Shown: positions 23,512 through 32,589 of the stretch, piece after piece
Layout: each line of letters starts with the position of its first letter
Position numbering within the stretch: the first letter of the stretch is position 1
Assembly: GCF_003061025.1 (NCBI RefSeq)
Contig: NZ_QAIL01000381.1
Span: 1-39,393, forward strand
Length of the DNA stretch: 39,393 bases
Direction of reading: 5' to 3'
From: Pedobacter sp. HMWF019
GTDB taxonomy: Bacteria; Bacteroidota; Bacteroidia; Sphingobacteriales; Sphingobacteriaceae
Notes under the pieces: model-generated
Told to the model about the DNA's origin: nothing
The model's input: the letters and a program-made list of their open reading frames with translations, nothing else
Databases searched by the model: none
Translations under genes and position numbers: made by a program

Positions 23512-23901
23512 ATGAGTAAGAAAAATTTAAACCGTACCCGGATAATTGGCTTAAGATTAAGCCCAGAAGAGTACCAATCTCTCACCGAAAAATGGGAAAC
23601 GAGCAACTGTCGAAGGCTAAGTGATTATGCCCGAAAAAAACTTTTTGATAGAGCCATCATAAAATCTTATCGGAACAAATCCCTCGACGACTTTATGTTG
23701 GAAATGATTGAGGTACGAAAGGGATTAGAAAGGGCCTTAATTGGTTTTGAACAAAGCGTAAAAAAATTATACGTAATGGATAAAAAGGCTGACGTATTGA
23801 CTTGGATTAGGTTACACGACTTAGAGAAAAAAACACTACTCATCAAAGTCGAGGAGATTAAACAAAAGATCAATAAAATCGCAGATCAATGGTTGCAGTG
23901 A
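23512..23901 (+). CDS. mobC: MobC-type relaxosome accessory protein
   Basis: From the ATG at 23512 (an in-frame GTG sits just before it) the protein has 129 residues. The start RTRIIGLRLSPEEYQSLTEK then SNCRRLSDYARKKLF is a ribbon-helix-helix type of DNA-binding segment seen in plasmid mobilization MobC proteins. The rest is helical with a coiled-coil tendency (LEKKTLLIKVEEIKQKINKI). It overlaps the relaxase gene by 13 bases. It should bind the transfer origin and help the relaxase open the DNA strand. Confidence 0.85.
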   Translation: MSKKNLNRTRIIGLRLSPEEYQSLTEKWETSNCRRLSDYARKKLFDRAIIKSYRNKSLDDFMLEMIEVRKGLERALIGFEQSVKKLYVMDKKADVLTWIRLHDLEKKTLLIKVEEIKQKINKIADQWLQ

Positions 23902-25319
23902 TTAAGCATGGACATTCCATTAGAAATGTGATCACTTATAATGAAAATAAGGTGCGGGCAGGTGTTGCAGAGTGCATCCATGCAGTCAACTATCCAAAAG
24001 ATTTGAAGCATCTTACTTTCGCAAATAAGCTGACACGATTAACAAAGCAAGCGGCGCTCAATAAAGACGTAACCTCAAACAGTGTACACTTCTCTTTGAA
24101 TTTTGATCCGAGTGAAAATTTAAGCAAAGAAACACTAATTCAGATAGCAGATACCTATATGAGGAAATTGGGAATGGATGATCTTCCATATGTGGTGTAT
24201 CAGCATCACGATGCAGCTCATCCACACATTCACATTGCTACAGTTAAAGTACGGGCTAATGGAGATAGGGTGAATATGGATTGGATGGGGAAAAACCAGT
24301 CTTCTCAAGCTAGAGAAGAAATAGAAAATGAATTTGGCTTAATTAAAGCTAAAGGCCATGGAGACGGCAGTGAATATGAAGTAGAGCCTGTAAATGTTCA
24401 AAAAGCTTTGTATGGACGAATACAAACCAAACGTGCCATTACGATAGTGTTGGAAGAGGTTATTGGTAAATATAAGTTCACTTCTTTATCCGAACTAAAC
24501 TCCATATTATCAAGGTATAATGTATATGCAGATAAAGGCTCGCAAAATTCTAGAGTTTTCAAGAATGGTGGTTTAATGTATCGGATGTTGGATGACCAAG
24601 GCAATCGGGTTGGGGTTCCAATTAAAGCAAGTTCATTTTTTAATGAACCAACACTTAAGGAGTTGGAAAAAAAATTCGGTCCGAATGAAATCGAAAGATT
24701 AGGTGATATGAAACCACTAAAGAATCATATCGACAGGTACTTTGTGGGCAACGGAAGTAAATCATTGGAAGGTCTTCAGCAGAGCTTGCTTAAAGAAAAA
24801 ATTGCTATGGTCTTTAATAAAAACAAGCAAGGGGGAATTAGTGGAGTAAGCTACGTGGATCATGGAAAGAAAAGTGTTTTTAAAGGAAGCGACTTGGGTA
24901 AAGCTTATGGGCTCAACGGCATAAAGAATAGATTTACAGTTCCAATGCCGGAGCAAGAACTCACGAAAAAAGAAATCAGGGCAAAAGAATCCCTTTCTCC
25001 TTCTACACAAAGTCCAACAACTCTCACCAGCACACAAAAAAAAGAACGCTATACCAACAAGAAAACACCAGCCCCGAAAGGTCACGTAAAAACGCCTCAT
25101 CAAAAACCACAACGGCGAACTTATTCCCCTAATGATTTTGACAAGAGTCTTTTCAAAGTACCCTATATGCCAAGGGGAAACCCAGCAATTTTTGCCAATT
25201 ATAAAGCAAATGGATGGATAGATATCTGGTTATCTCCTACCAATACCGGAGAAAACATGGCATACGAATTCACGATGACAGGCTACAAAAAGAAGAAAAA
25301 GAAAAAACACAGCACTTAA
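23889..25319 (+). CDS. mobB: Relaxase / mobilization nuclease (MobA/VirD2-like, MOBP-type)
   Basis: The protein has 476 residues. The N-terminal 180 are a relaxase domain (PF03432-like). The metal-binding histidines are in YQHHDAAHPHIHIATVKV (H106, H107; H111, H113, H115) and the DNA-attacking tyrosine is likely Y17 or another early Tyr (VITYNENKVRAG). YMRKLGMDDLPYVVY precedes the histidine motif as usual. The C-terminal third is Pro/Lys/Thr-rich and ends in a run of lysines (YKKKKKKKH). It nicks the element at oriT and leads the strand to the coupling protein encoded 28 bases downstream. Confidence 0.92.
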   Translation: MVAVIKHGHSIRNVITYNENKVRAGVAECIHAVNYPKDLKHLTFANKLTRLTKQAALNKDVTSNSVHFSLNFDPSENLSKETLIQIADTYMRKLGMDDLPYVVYQHHDAAHPHIHIATVKVRANGDRVNMDWMGKNQSSQAREEIENEFGLIKAKGHGDGSEYEVEPVNVQKALYGRIQTKRAITIVLEEVIGKYKFTSLSELNSILSRYNVYADKGSQNSRVFKNGGLMYRMLDDQGNRVGVPIKASSFFNEPTLKELEKKFGPNEIERLGDMKPLKNHIDRYFVGNGSKSLEGLQQSLLKEKIAMVFNKNKQGGISGVSYVDHGKKSVFKGSDLGKAYGLNGIKNRFTVPMPEQELTKKEIRAKESLSPSTQSPTTLTSTQKKERYTNKKTPAPKGHVKTPHQKPQRRTYSPNDFDKSLFKVPYMPRGNPAIFANYKANGWIDIWLSPTNTGENMAYEFTMTGYKKKKKKKHST

Positions 25320-25347
25320 TTAAGTATAACACCTAAGACAAAATAAG

Positions 25348-27336
25348 ATGAGTATGCAAACCGGAGAAAACGAACAGGCGCTTAGGAAGATCCTGGATAT
25401 GACAAGATTGATAGCAGTTATCCTGCTGTCCTTACACTTTTATTACTACTGTTATCGTGCCTTTCTTGATTGGCACTTGACGAGTTCTTTTACCGACCGA
25501 GTGCTGGGTAATATCCGAAATACAGGTCTACTAAGAAACTTCCATATATCTAAATGTTGGGCGCTTGCACTTCTTGTGATCTCATTGATCGGTGCAAGAG
25601 GAAAGAAAGATGAAAAGATGAGTTTTAAAACCGCTTTTGGTTATATCATTACAGGATTATCCATCTACTTTGTCAGCTTTCTAGCGCTGCATATCCCCCT
25701 ACCCTTTACAACTGTAACCATTATTTACATTGGGATCACTTCATTAGGCTTTTTATTAATCTTATCAGGCGGCACACTACTGTCTAGGATTATCAAAGGA
25801 AGCTTAAACAACAATGACATATTCAATAGTGAAAACGAGACCTTTCCACAAGAAGAACGACTGCTCGAAGATGATTACTCGGTAAACCTACCTGCTATCT
25901 ATAATCTAAGAGGAAAGATGAGAAAAAGCTGGATCAACTTTATCAACATTGCGCGCGGGGTACTGGTATTAGGCACGCCTGGTTCTGGTAAAAGTTTTTT
26001 TGTCATTCGGCATTTTATCACCCAAACCATAGAGAAAAACTACACTTGTCTGGTCTATGATATGAAATACCCAGATTTAAGCATCATTGCTTACAATGCC
26101 TGGCTAAAAAACAGAAAAAGCTACAAAGTAGAACCCAAATTTTACGCCATCAATTTCGATGACTTATCCCGCAGCAACCGCTGTAATCCTTTGGATCCAA
26201 CAACAATGTTAGATATTACAGATGCCACAGAATCCGCCCGGACCATCTTATTGGGATTAAACCGGGAATGGATAAAAAAACAAGGTGACTTCTTCGTAGA
26301 ATCGCCCATCAACTTAGTAACCGGAATCATATGGTTCTTGCGAAAATTCCAAGATGGCCAATACTGCACCCTACCCCATGTGATTGAATTCCTACAGCTT
26401 GAATACGACGATCTATTTACCTTACTGAGAATGGAAAAGGAAATTGAGGTACTTATCAACCCTTTTGTGAACGCTTACCTCAATGACGTTATGGAACAAC
26501 TCGAGGGACAGATTGCTTCGGCCAAAGTAGCAATGGGCCGCCTCTCCTCTCCGCAGCTGTACTATGTAATGTCTGGTAATGACTTTAAACTGGACATCAA
26601 CAATCCTGACGATCCCAAGATCCTTTGTCTAGGTAACAACCCTCAAAAACTACAGATCTATGGCGCTGTACTGTCACTATATGTCAACCGCCTTTTAAAA
26701 CTTGTCAATCAAAAAGGAAAACTTAAAAACGCCTTAATCTTTGATGAGTTTCCAACCATATTTCTAAATGGAATCTCCAACCACATTGCGGTTGCAAGGG
26801 GCTACAAATCCGCAACAGTCTTAGGTTTGCAGGACCTAAGTCAACTACGTAAAGACTACGGACGGGAAGAAGCTGATGTAATTTTTGGAATCGTGGGTAA
26901 CATCATTTCCGGACAGGTTACAGGGGACACCGCCAAGCAACTCTCCGACCGCATTGGAAGGATTATGCAAGACCGCCAAAGTCTGTCCATCAACTCCGGA
27001 GACACCTCAGTTAGCAAAAGCAAACAGTTAGAGGCAGCCGTTCCGGCCTCTAAGATTGCGGGTTTATCCAGCGGTGAGTTTGTTGGCCTCGTAGCCGATA
27101 ACCCAGACAATAAGATAGAACTCAAATCCTTTCACTGCCAGATCCAGAACGACATCCCAGCCCTACAAAGAGAAGAAGCCGCTTACGAAGAAATACCCAT
27201 AATCCGTGAGATCAACCCGAGTACCGTTCAAAATAATTACCTCCAAATCAAACAGGACGTCCAAGACATTGTTCAAATCGTTATAGATGAACTCATCCAT
27301 GACCCCACCCGATCACACCTAATCATAAAGAAATAG
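25348..27336 (+). CDS. VirD4/TraG-type conjugative coupling protein
   Basis: The protein has 662 residues. The N-terminal part carries about four membrane segments (about 20-40, 68-83, 95-115, 123-145). A TraG/VirD4 ATPase domain follows, with Walker A GTPGSGKS (209-216) in LVLGTPGSGKSFFVIRHFIT, the SYDMKYPDLS-like segment (VYDMKYPDLSIIAYN), and Walker B LIFDEFPTIF (about 465). LGLQDLSQLRKDYG and GNIISGQVTGDTAKQLSDRI near 490-530 are typical of the family. It would connect the relaxosome to a mating pore. No mating-pore genes are in the window. Bacteroides nomenclature sometimes calls this protein MobC. Confidence 0.92.
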   Translation: MSMQTGENEQALRKILDMTRLIAVILLSLHFYYYCYRAFLDWHLTSSFTDRVLGNIRNTGLLRNFHISKCWALALLVISLIGARGKKDEKMSFKTAFGYIITGLSIYFVSFLALHIPLPFTTVTIIYIGITSLGFLLILSGGTLLSRIIKGSLNNNDIFNSENETFPQEERLLEDDYSVNLPAIYNLRGKMRKSWINFINIARGVLVLGTPGSGKSFFVIRHFITQTIEKNYTCLVYDMKYPDLSIIAYNAWLKNRKSYKVEPKFYAINFDDLSRSNRCNPLDPTTMLDITDATESARTILLGLNREWIKKQGDFFVESPINLVTGIIWFLRKFQDGQYCTLPHVIEFLQLEYDDLFTLLRMEKEIEVLINPFVNAYLNDVMEQLEGQIASAKVAMGRLSSPQLYYVMSGNDFKLDINNPDDPKILCLGNNPQKLQIYGAVLSLYVNRLLKLVNQKGKLKNALIFDEFPTIFLNGISNHIAVARGYKSATVLGLQDLSQLRKDYGREEADVIFGIVGNIISGQVTGDTAKQLSDRIGRIMQDRQSLSINSGDTSVSKSKQLEAAVPASKIAGLSSGEFVGLVADNPDNKIELKSFHCQIQNDIPALQREEAAYEEIPIIREINPSTVQNNYLQIKQDVQDIVQIVIDELIHDPTRSHLIIKK

Positions 27337-27339
27337 AAA

Positions 27340-27465
27340 ATGAATAATTCAGCATTATATCCGTCGCTTTGTCCTCATTGCTATCACCGCCTCGTCATCC
27401 TGACCTGGAGCGAAGCGGAAAGCTATAAAGTAAATTTATTTCAGCACCTCGGACTCGCTATTTGA
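27340..27465 (+). CDS. Possible 41-residue protein behind the coupling-protein gene
   Basis: An open frame begins 3 bases after the coupling-protein stop: MNNSALYPSLCPHCYHRLVI, then a short helical tail ending LGLAI. The CPHC pair could belong to a small zinc knuckle. Against it, the middle of the frame (about 27390-27420) resembles the dispersed GTCATCCTGA...AGCGAAGCGGAA repeat common in this phylum, so the frame may be accidental. Confidence 0.3.
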   Translation: MNNSALYPSLCPHCYHRLVILTWSEAESYKVNLFQHLGLAI

Positions 27466-27493
27466 AAATGAACAAGACCTTAAATTTAATCAC

Positions 27494-28036
27494 ATGGCCA
27501 AAAATTTAAATTTCTTCGAATACACAGACATGCTGGAAAACGAATACAAAGACTTTTCTCCAAGCAAGCTATTAACCCTTGGCACTCGAATCGCAGAACT
27601 AGAATTCGACAAGCATAGCCAACACTTCTACACTCGGAAATTTGACAAGTATGCATTGTTATTAAAAGATGCTTTAGAAATGCTTAAGAAGGTCGCAAAC
27701 GACCGATCAAGTGTTCCGGGTCCAGCTATAGATCAACAACAGAAAAATGCAACCTACGCAGCCAACAAACTTCGCAACAAATTAGATATTTCAGATAAAA
27801 AGGATGCTGGCCTAATCAGCATCCTTCAAACCATTAACAGCACAATCAGCTACCTAAAATCAGAAGACTCATTGTACATGATCTCAGTATGGCGAGCCCC
27901 AGCCATGTACAATATTGAAAAGAACGCTAAGGATATTTCCTTACCAAGCCAGTACAAATACTACAAACTGTTCAAGGCTGAATTTAAAGACCAGATTGAT
28001 TTGTTATGGAAGTTGAAACGGAGGTTGGGGATCTGA
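27494..28036 (+). CDS. Helical protein of unknown function
   Basis: The protein has 180 residues, all helical by eye, without signal peptide or membrane segment: FEYTDMLENEYKDFSPSKLL, then ELEFDKHSQHFYTRKFDKYA and YYKLFKAEFKDQIDLLWKLK. No known motif was seen. It lies at the boundary between the mobilization genes and the cargo region, on the same strand as the coupling protein but 157 bases behind it, so it may belong to either. Confidence 0.65.
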   Translation: MAKNLNFFEYTDMLENEYKDFSPSKLLTLGTRIAELEFDKHSQHFYTRKFDKYALLLKDALEMLKKVANDRSSVPGPAIDQQQKNATYAANKLRNKLDISDKKDAGLISILQTINSTISYLKSEDSLYMISVWRAPAMYNIEKNAKDISLPSQYKYYKLFKAEFKDQIDLLWKLKRRLGI

Positions 28037-28226
28037 AAATAAATTACACAGATTTTGTATCTTTAAGAACAAATATTCAGGCGCGATAGTTAGCCAAAAT
28101 CAATAAATACAACCCCGGTAGACCTTTTTTCGCTTCTTATGAACTTCACTAATCGCCATTGTGAATTTCAACAAATACATGAGCGCTAAAATAGGCATCC
28201 AATAAACTGATAATTAAATTAGTGTC

Positions 28227-28234
28227 TATATTTG
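28227..28234 (+). promoter_or_regulatory. Candidate -7 box of the HEPN-type gene
   Basis: TATATTTG fits TAnnTTTG exactly and lies about 45 bases before the ATG at 28278. No TTG is found at the usual -33 distance, so it is a partial promoter match only. Confidence 0.35.
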
Positions 28235-28277
28235 TCAATTAATTTTATCACTGCATATATTAAACAATTATGACGTT

Positions 28278-29192
28278 ATGATTTTTGAAGTGGTTTGCCA
28301 AGTACATGGTATGTTAAACATCCAAAACGATTCAATTGAAATCAAAAAACATCCTTTTAAAATAAAACTCTATAAAACGTTGAATGAGTACTATATTTCA
28401 ATTTCCAAGCCAATTTCTAAAGGCTCTGACTGCTTACCTAAGTTCGATGTTAATGGAACAGACAAGGAAATTGTCTTACCCAATGAATCCTCTTATCGAG
28501 AGATGCTTGAAGTAATTAACCATGTGGAGTCCTTTGGTTCCTTAGATAGGAAATTCGAGTACATCGATACTTCCAACATAACTTTAAAGTGGACCGCTGA
28601 AAATGATCATGACCATTTTTCTCCACTTACCAGAATTACCAGAAAAATCAGTGAGTCCCAACAATTAGATCCAATATCAAATGACTGGTTAAGGAATACG
28701 ATAAGTCATAAAAATCAACTAGGCGACCTCTATTTTCCTTTTTCATTCTACAGAGATGGTAAAAATCTTTTTTATTCAATGAGATATCAGTCCTCATTTT
28801 GCACATTTTATATGATGCTAGAATATTTTTTTAACGAAAAAGGCTGGGGAATTGCAAATGATGCATACAAAAGGAAAAAGTGCCTAAACAGTAGTTTGGA
28901 TAAAACTTTAGAATCAATAAAGAAATACCCATTACATTATCAATGGCTAAGCAGCGAATTACTTAAAAAAGGAAAAAGCTATAATATTGATGGCCTACTT
29001 TTTCTTATTAATAGATACCGGGATAATTTATCGCATGCTAATGATAAAAGTAAAAACAGAAATGTTTTTAATGAGCATGGTTACTTTTCCCTATCATATA
29101 TCGCGATGATGATTTGCCTTTTTGTGAGCATAAAAAAACGAATGCTTCCATTTGTACATCCATCGGAAATAAGTGGTTTTCTTGACAGGTAA
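28278..29192 (+). CDS. Protein with C-terminal HEPN-type motif, candidate RNase or abortive-infection protein
   Basis: The protein has 304 residues. The N-terminal half is beta-rich (MIFEVVCQVHGMLNIQNDSI, then IEIKKHPFKIKLYKTLNEYY), resembling the N-terminal domain seen ahead of HEPN domains in ApeA-like proteins. The C-terminal third is helical and ends with FLINRYRDNLSHANDKSKN (about 251-269). This contains R-x4-H, the HEPN active-site pattern, placed in the last helices as expected. HEPN proteins with this layout are commonly RNases in phage defence or toxin systems. It stands alone, without a nucleotidyltransferase partner, at the left edge of the cargo island. The function is inferred from the motif and position only. 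Confidence 0.6.
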   Translation: MIFEVVCQVHGMLNIQNDSIEIKKHPFKIKLYKTLNEYYISISKPISKGSDCLPKFDVNGTDKEIVLPNESSYREMLEVINHVESFGSLDRKFEYIDTSNITLKWTAENDHDHFSPLTRITRKISESQQLDPISNDWLRNTISHKNQLGDLYFPFSFYRDGKNLFYSMRYQSSFCTFYMMLEYFFNEKGWGIANDAYKRKKCLNSSLDKTLESIKKYPLHYQWLSSELLKKGKSYNIDGLLFLINRYRDNLSHANDKSKNRNVFNEHGYFSLSYIAMMICLFVSIKKRMLPFVHPSEISGFLDR

Positions 29193-29206
29193 TTCCCTAT
29201 CCCATC

Positions 29207-29533
29207 TTATATATTCTCGTAATTTATACTGAATAGGCTAATGAAATACCCAAGCCTTAGAGACGCAGTAACGTCAAAAAATTTGTAAAATGCATTAAGG
29301 GCCTTAGACCAAATTACAATACCCTTAGTCACACTGGATATAAATATAAGTATGACAAGGATCTGGCAATCATGTTCCTGGATAAGTGGATATTCCGCTG
29401 CATAGTGGTTCTTCCTCACTTTTGGTAAAAATCTAAAACAAGGCAGGTCACATAATTTGGTTCCTAGAGGTAAAGTGACTTTTTGAGTTTTAAAAACTAT
29501 TCTTTTATTATCGCATATGGAATCATTCACCAA
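29207..29533 (-). CDS. Doubtful 108-residue open frame
   Basis: The translation has one plausible membrane segment (IFISSVTKGIVIW) and a segment LGTKLCDLPCFRFLP that reads protein-like, but no family was recognised and there is no clear start signal. It lies on the same strand downstream of the membrane protein gene at 29620. It may be a real small gene, a remnant, or chance. Confidence 0.3.
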   Translation of the reverse strand: MVNDSICDNKRIVFKTQKVTLPLGTKLCDLPCFRFLPKVRKNHYAAEYPLIQEHDCQILVILIFISSVTKGIVIWSKALNAFYKFFDVTASLRLGYFISLFSINYENI

Positions 29534-29619
29534 AAGCGACGAAGAACCGAATTGGTTGAAATAGGCAATTTTTCGAAAATTCTTGATAATCGAAAAACCT
29601 AATCGTAATAAAATAAGAA

Positions 29620-30918
29620 CTAGTTATAATCATACTTAGGTCTAAATGTGATTTCATTTTTAAGTATTGCAGGCAGGCTGATCAGAATGTGGATTACAAT
29701 TGCAGTAACGGCAATAATTGCGATGTAGCTCACTATTAACGAACTCAAAAACAACCCCAAAATCACTTGCAACAAGACCCCAAAAACAAAAATTCCGGAA
29801 AAGCAAATCAACAAGTATTTAATCATAAAAGACTGTTTGGCTTCATTTTTCTTTACAAGTATTGTTAATTCTGGTATAATTTCATTTTCTGCAATCTGGG
29901 ACGCGGACACCAAAAGCTCTTTCGTGAAATCCTTATTGGCTAATAAATTATCTAACCTTCCAGCGCATTTAGAGATTCTTTTTTTGTCATGTTCAGATAT
30001 ATTGAAGTTAAATGAATTTTCGTAAACCAGCCATTCATTCTCAAACACATACCAAAACATATTGTTATCTTGTAGAAATTGCCATTCTACAAGCTCTTTA
30101 CCTGAATAAATGTAATTGGCAAGGAAGTCCATGCCAAGGAATAACCTATTGTGAATATAGATATCCTTCGACTTACACAATGTGGCTATCTGCAACACAA
30201 ATTTCGGCTTGATTTCCCCATAAGTCTGATAGTTCATCAATCCATGTATTTCATCATACCTTTCATCGTAAGTATTTAGATAATGGAGATCATTAAAAGT
30301 GATTTGTGTTGCCACATGTTTGCCATGGGCACGCTGTGCTTCTGAAGGTTGCCAAAATTGTAAACTTTCAAGAACAACATGGCATATTCGCCTAAACTCC
30401 GTAAGTTTATTAGATAACTCCTTAATCTTTTCTACACGATTCAATTTTTCTTGTCTAACCGTTAAAACTTTGGAGGTCAAATAAGTAATGACAAATGATG
30501 AGATAAGGGCACTTACGTCTAGTAGCTTATCACTGATATTAGTTACCTGGCTTGGATGTTTATTGACACTACTGACCAATATAACCATAACACATACATA
30601 AAGAATAGTAATTACAGTTGCCATCAAAAAGGCGTCTTTATAAATCCGCTTATAGTTGAACTCTTTAATCTTATCCGCTAAAAGCGGATATCTAATAGAT
30701 TTTTCCTTTCCATTTAAGGTTAACTTAAAATCGAATCCATAGGATACTTTTATCAAATCTTTGCGAATATTTTCAGCAAGCTCGGATTTCGAACCTTCAT
30801 GTACCAAAACGACATGCAGTTGTTCCTCTTTGTAAAACACCTTATCGTTCACATCGTTGTGTGAAGCAAGCCCACGTTTTACCAACACCCGCTTTAAGTC
30901 ATCATATGTTTGATCCAT
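29620..30918 (-). CDS. Membrane protein of unknown function with N-terminal soluble domain
   Basis: The protein has 432 residues. The first 95 form a soluble alpha/beta domain (LHVVLVHEGSKSELAENIRK). Two membrane segments follow (about 97-118 FLMATVITILYVCVMVILVS, and about 134-152 VSALISSFVITYLTSKVL), then a 200-residue cytoplasmic helical part. A C-terminal membrane pair closes the protein (about 375-395 YLLICFSGIFVFGVLLQVIL and 400-418). It has no known motif. Two hairpin-membrane pairs around a helical domain is a layout seen in several effector-like membrane proteins of defence islands, which fits its neighbours but proves nothing. It is transcribed away from the peptidase-NACHT operon. 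Confidence 0.7.
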   Translation of the reverse strand: MDQTYDDLKRVLVKRGLASHNDVNDKVFYKEEQLHVVLVHEGSKSELAENIRKDLIKVSYGFDFKLTLNGKEKSIRYPLLADKIKEFNYKRIYKDAFLMATVITILYVCVMVILVSSVNKHPSQVTNISDKLLDVSALISSFVITYLTSKVLTVRQEKLNRVEKIKELSNKLTEFRRICHVVLESLQFWQPSEAQRAHGKHVATQITFNDLHYLNTYDERYDEIHGLMNYQTYGEIKPKFVLQIATLCKSKDIYIHNRLFLGMDFLANYIYSGKELVEWQFLQDNNMFWYVFENEWLVYENSFNFNISEHDKKRISKCAGRLDNLLANKDFTKELLVSASQIAENEIIPELTILVKKNEAKQSFMIKYLLICFSGIFVFGVLLQVILGLFLSSLIVSYIAIIAVTAIVIHILISLPAILKNEITFRPKYDYN

Positions 30919-31117
30919 TGATATCGCAATTAAAATGGAAAGTACTAAATAAAAATTTGTTAAAGAAAGCCCTATTTAATTTCGCAACGGGTTTTGAACA
31001 GTCAGGCATAAATCTAAGGTTTAGTACATGACGTTACGCTTAAGCTGGAATTAGCATGCAAAAAATAGATAGAGAAATGCCTTTACAATCCTTGAAATAT
31101 TACCGGTATCTTTATAC

Positions 31118-32071
31118 ATGAGCTATAAGAACCCAATTCATACACTTTACGACAGGTTAACAACCACATTTGAAAACGTAAATGAGAAAAGCAAAAAACG
31201 GCTGGAGGAGTACGATGCCAGTCAATTAAGCCGCCGGATCAGAATCGATACGGGGCCTTTTTCGGGTCCCTCTTCTGACCATAACAGCAAAGAGATTGTT
31301 TTAAACCAGCGCTTCCTAACGCTTGTTTGGTGCATCACCTATATTATTTACGAGGTCACCGCAAACAAAACAAAAACGGCTAAACAGGTTACGCCCAATT
31401 ATATGGAAATTAACGGGCAGGATCCCGAAGTGAAACAAATGGATTGGCTGTTCGACTGGGCATTTAACTTAAAGACTGATTGTGATGAACAATGGCCAGA
31501 AGACTTGCCAAATCCAGCAATGACCACTGAAACTGTAAGGAAAGTAAATGTGATCTTTATTGATGCAATCACCTATATCATGTATCACGAAGTTGCTCAC
31601 CTGGTCAACAACCACTGGAATAGCTTTAAAGACATTGCCCGTAAAAATTACCTTGGCTTCGATCTGACCGAAGACGAAACTATCCTATCAAAACAATTAG
31701 AGCAGGAAGCGGACACTTTTGCCTATGAAAGTCTGATTAGTCAGGATGACAGCGATGAGATCAGGTATCATAGATTATTCGGGATGATCATGGCCGGATT
31801 GTCGACTCTTTTTGCTCATCCAAAGGGAAGCAAACTTAATGATGATATTCACCCTGGAAGCCACGTCCGAATTTTCAACACCCGGCTAAGGGAGAATTTT
31901 GATGAAGGGAATCAGTTCCGGCTGAACCGCGCAATGAATACAGGATTAAGCATGTTTTGCAAATTGCATGATATCGAGATCGAAAAGAAAAAATTCATAG
32001 AATCCACCGAGCTACTTGATTATTTATTTGAACTGATTCAAACCCATGCTGATGAAGAATTAAAACGTTAA
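31118..32071 (+). CDS. Zinc metallopeptidase resembling the Lit / peptidase U49 phage-exclusion family
   Basis: The protein has 317 residues with no signal peptide, so it is cytosolic. The zinc site is HEVAH (157-161) in TYIMYHEVAHLVNNHW, with the third ligand side in LEQEADTFA (E197, D199), a spacing and sequence typical of HExxH...ExxAD peptidases. WCITYIIYEV before it and the position of the motif in mid-protein match the layout I know from Lit-like (U49) proteins; Lit cleaves EF-Tu to stop phage growth. An ImmA/M78-like peptidase is the alternative. It is the first gene of a four-gene set (gaps of 79, 94 and -4 bases), which suggests a role as sensor, activator or effector in that system. 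Confidence 0.75.
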   Translation: MSYKNPIHTLYDRLTTTFENVNEKSKKRLEEYDASQLSRRIRIDTGPFSGPSSDHNSKEIVLNQRFLTLVWCITYIIYEVTANKTKTAKQVTPNYMEINGQDPEVKQMDWLFDWAFNLKTDCDEQWPEDLPNPAMTTETVRKVNVIFIDAITYIMYHEVAHLVNNHWNSFKDIARKNYLGFDLTEDETILSKQLEQEADTFAYESLISQDDSDEIRYHRLFGMIMAGLSTLFAHPKGSKLNDDIHPGSHVRIFNTRLRENFDEGNQFRLNRAMNTGLSMFCKLHDIEIEKKKFIESTELLDYLFELIQTHADEELKR

Positions 32072-32150
32072 CTGAAGGCCAGGTACTGTTAATATTAGCA
32101 ATAGCAAAAGTCCAATTATTATTGTAATCTTTGAAGATAAACGCTTTAAA

Positions 32151-32495
32151 ATGCCGCCAAAAGTTGTTATTGTAAACGAAGTCCTGGATAGATTACCCAT
32201 TGGAGAAGTCCTAGAATGGAAACCATTTGAGCAATTCTGTACAGATGTGCTTGCTTCACGAATGAATATCGTCGACGTAAGAGAGTACCTGCAACAGGGA
32301 AATGACCAGGATGGGATAGATATCTACGCAACTGAATCTGGAATAAATGCTCTTACTGTTGCTCAGTGTAAACTGAAGACCTATACAGTTATGGGGAAGA
32401 AAGACATGTTTACCTCCTTCTTACAAGCAATAAGTTTCTTATCGCAAGAATCACACTACCGACATAAAAGTTTTCATCTACCATATCTGGCATAA
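32151..32495 (+). CDS. Short Mrr-like restriction endonuclease domain (PD-(D/E)xK), possibly truncated
   Basis: The protein has 114 residues. It keeps the core of a restriction-endonuclease-like fold of the Mrr type: LEWKPFEQFCTDVL (Trp23, Glu27), GNDQDGIDIYA (D54, D57), and VAQCKLKTY (Q72, K74). Thus the E...D...QxK catalytic set is present. After the core only about 35 residues remain, fewer than usual, and the following 95 bases hold stops in the NACHT frame. In related defence proteins such a nuclease is often fused to the N-terminus of a NACHT-type NTPase. Here it is a separate or separated gene just ahead of one, so it may be the split-off effector domain, or a formerly fused domain cut by mutation. 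Confidence 0.7.
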   Translation: MPPKVVIVNEVLDRLPIGEVLEWKPFEQFCTDVLASRMNIVDVREYLQQGNDQDGIDIYATESGINALTVAQCKLKTYTVMGKKDMFTSFLQAISFLSQESHYRHKSFHLPYLA

Positions 32496-32589
32496 GCAGG
32501 CGTATTTCAGCTATACCAATCCAAACAACAATCCCAGCTAAATCGGATGGGTTTAAAAAAATATCTCGACAAACTATAACCTTAAATCA

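Noticed and set aside
32496..32589. Programmed frameshift joining the Mrr-like gene to the NACHT gene
   Set aside because: The NACHT frame contains stops at 32539 and 32554 and no slippery heptamer with a downstream stem was seen.
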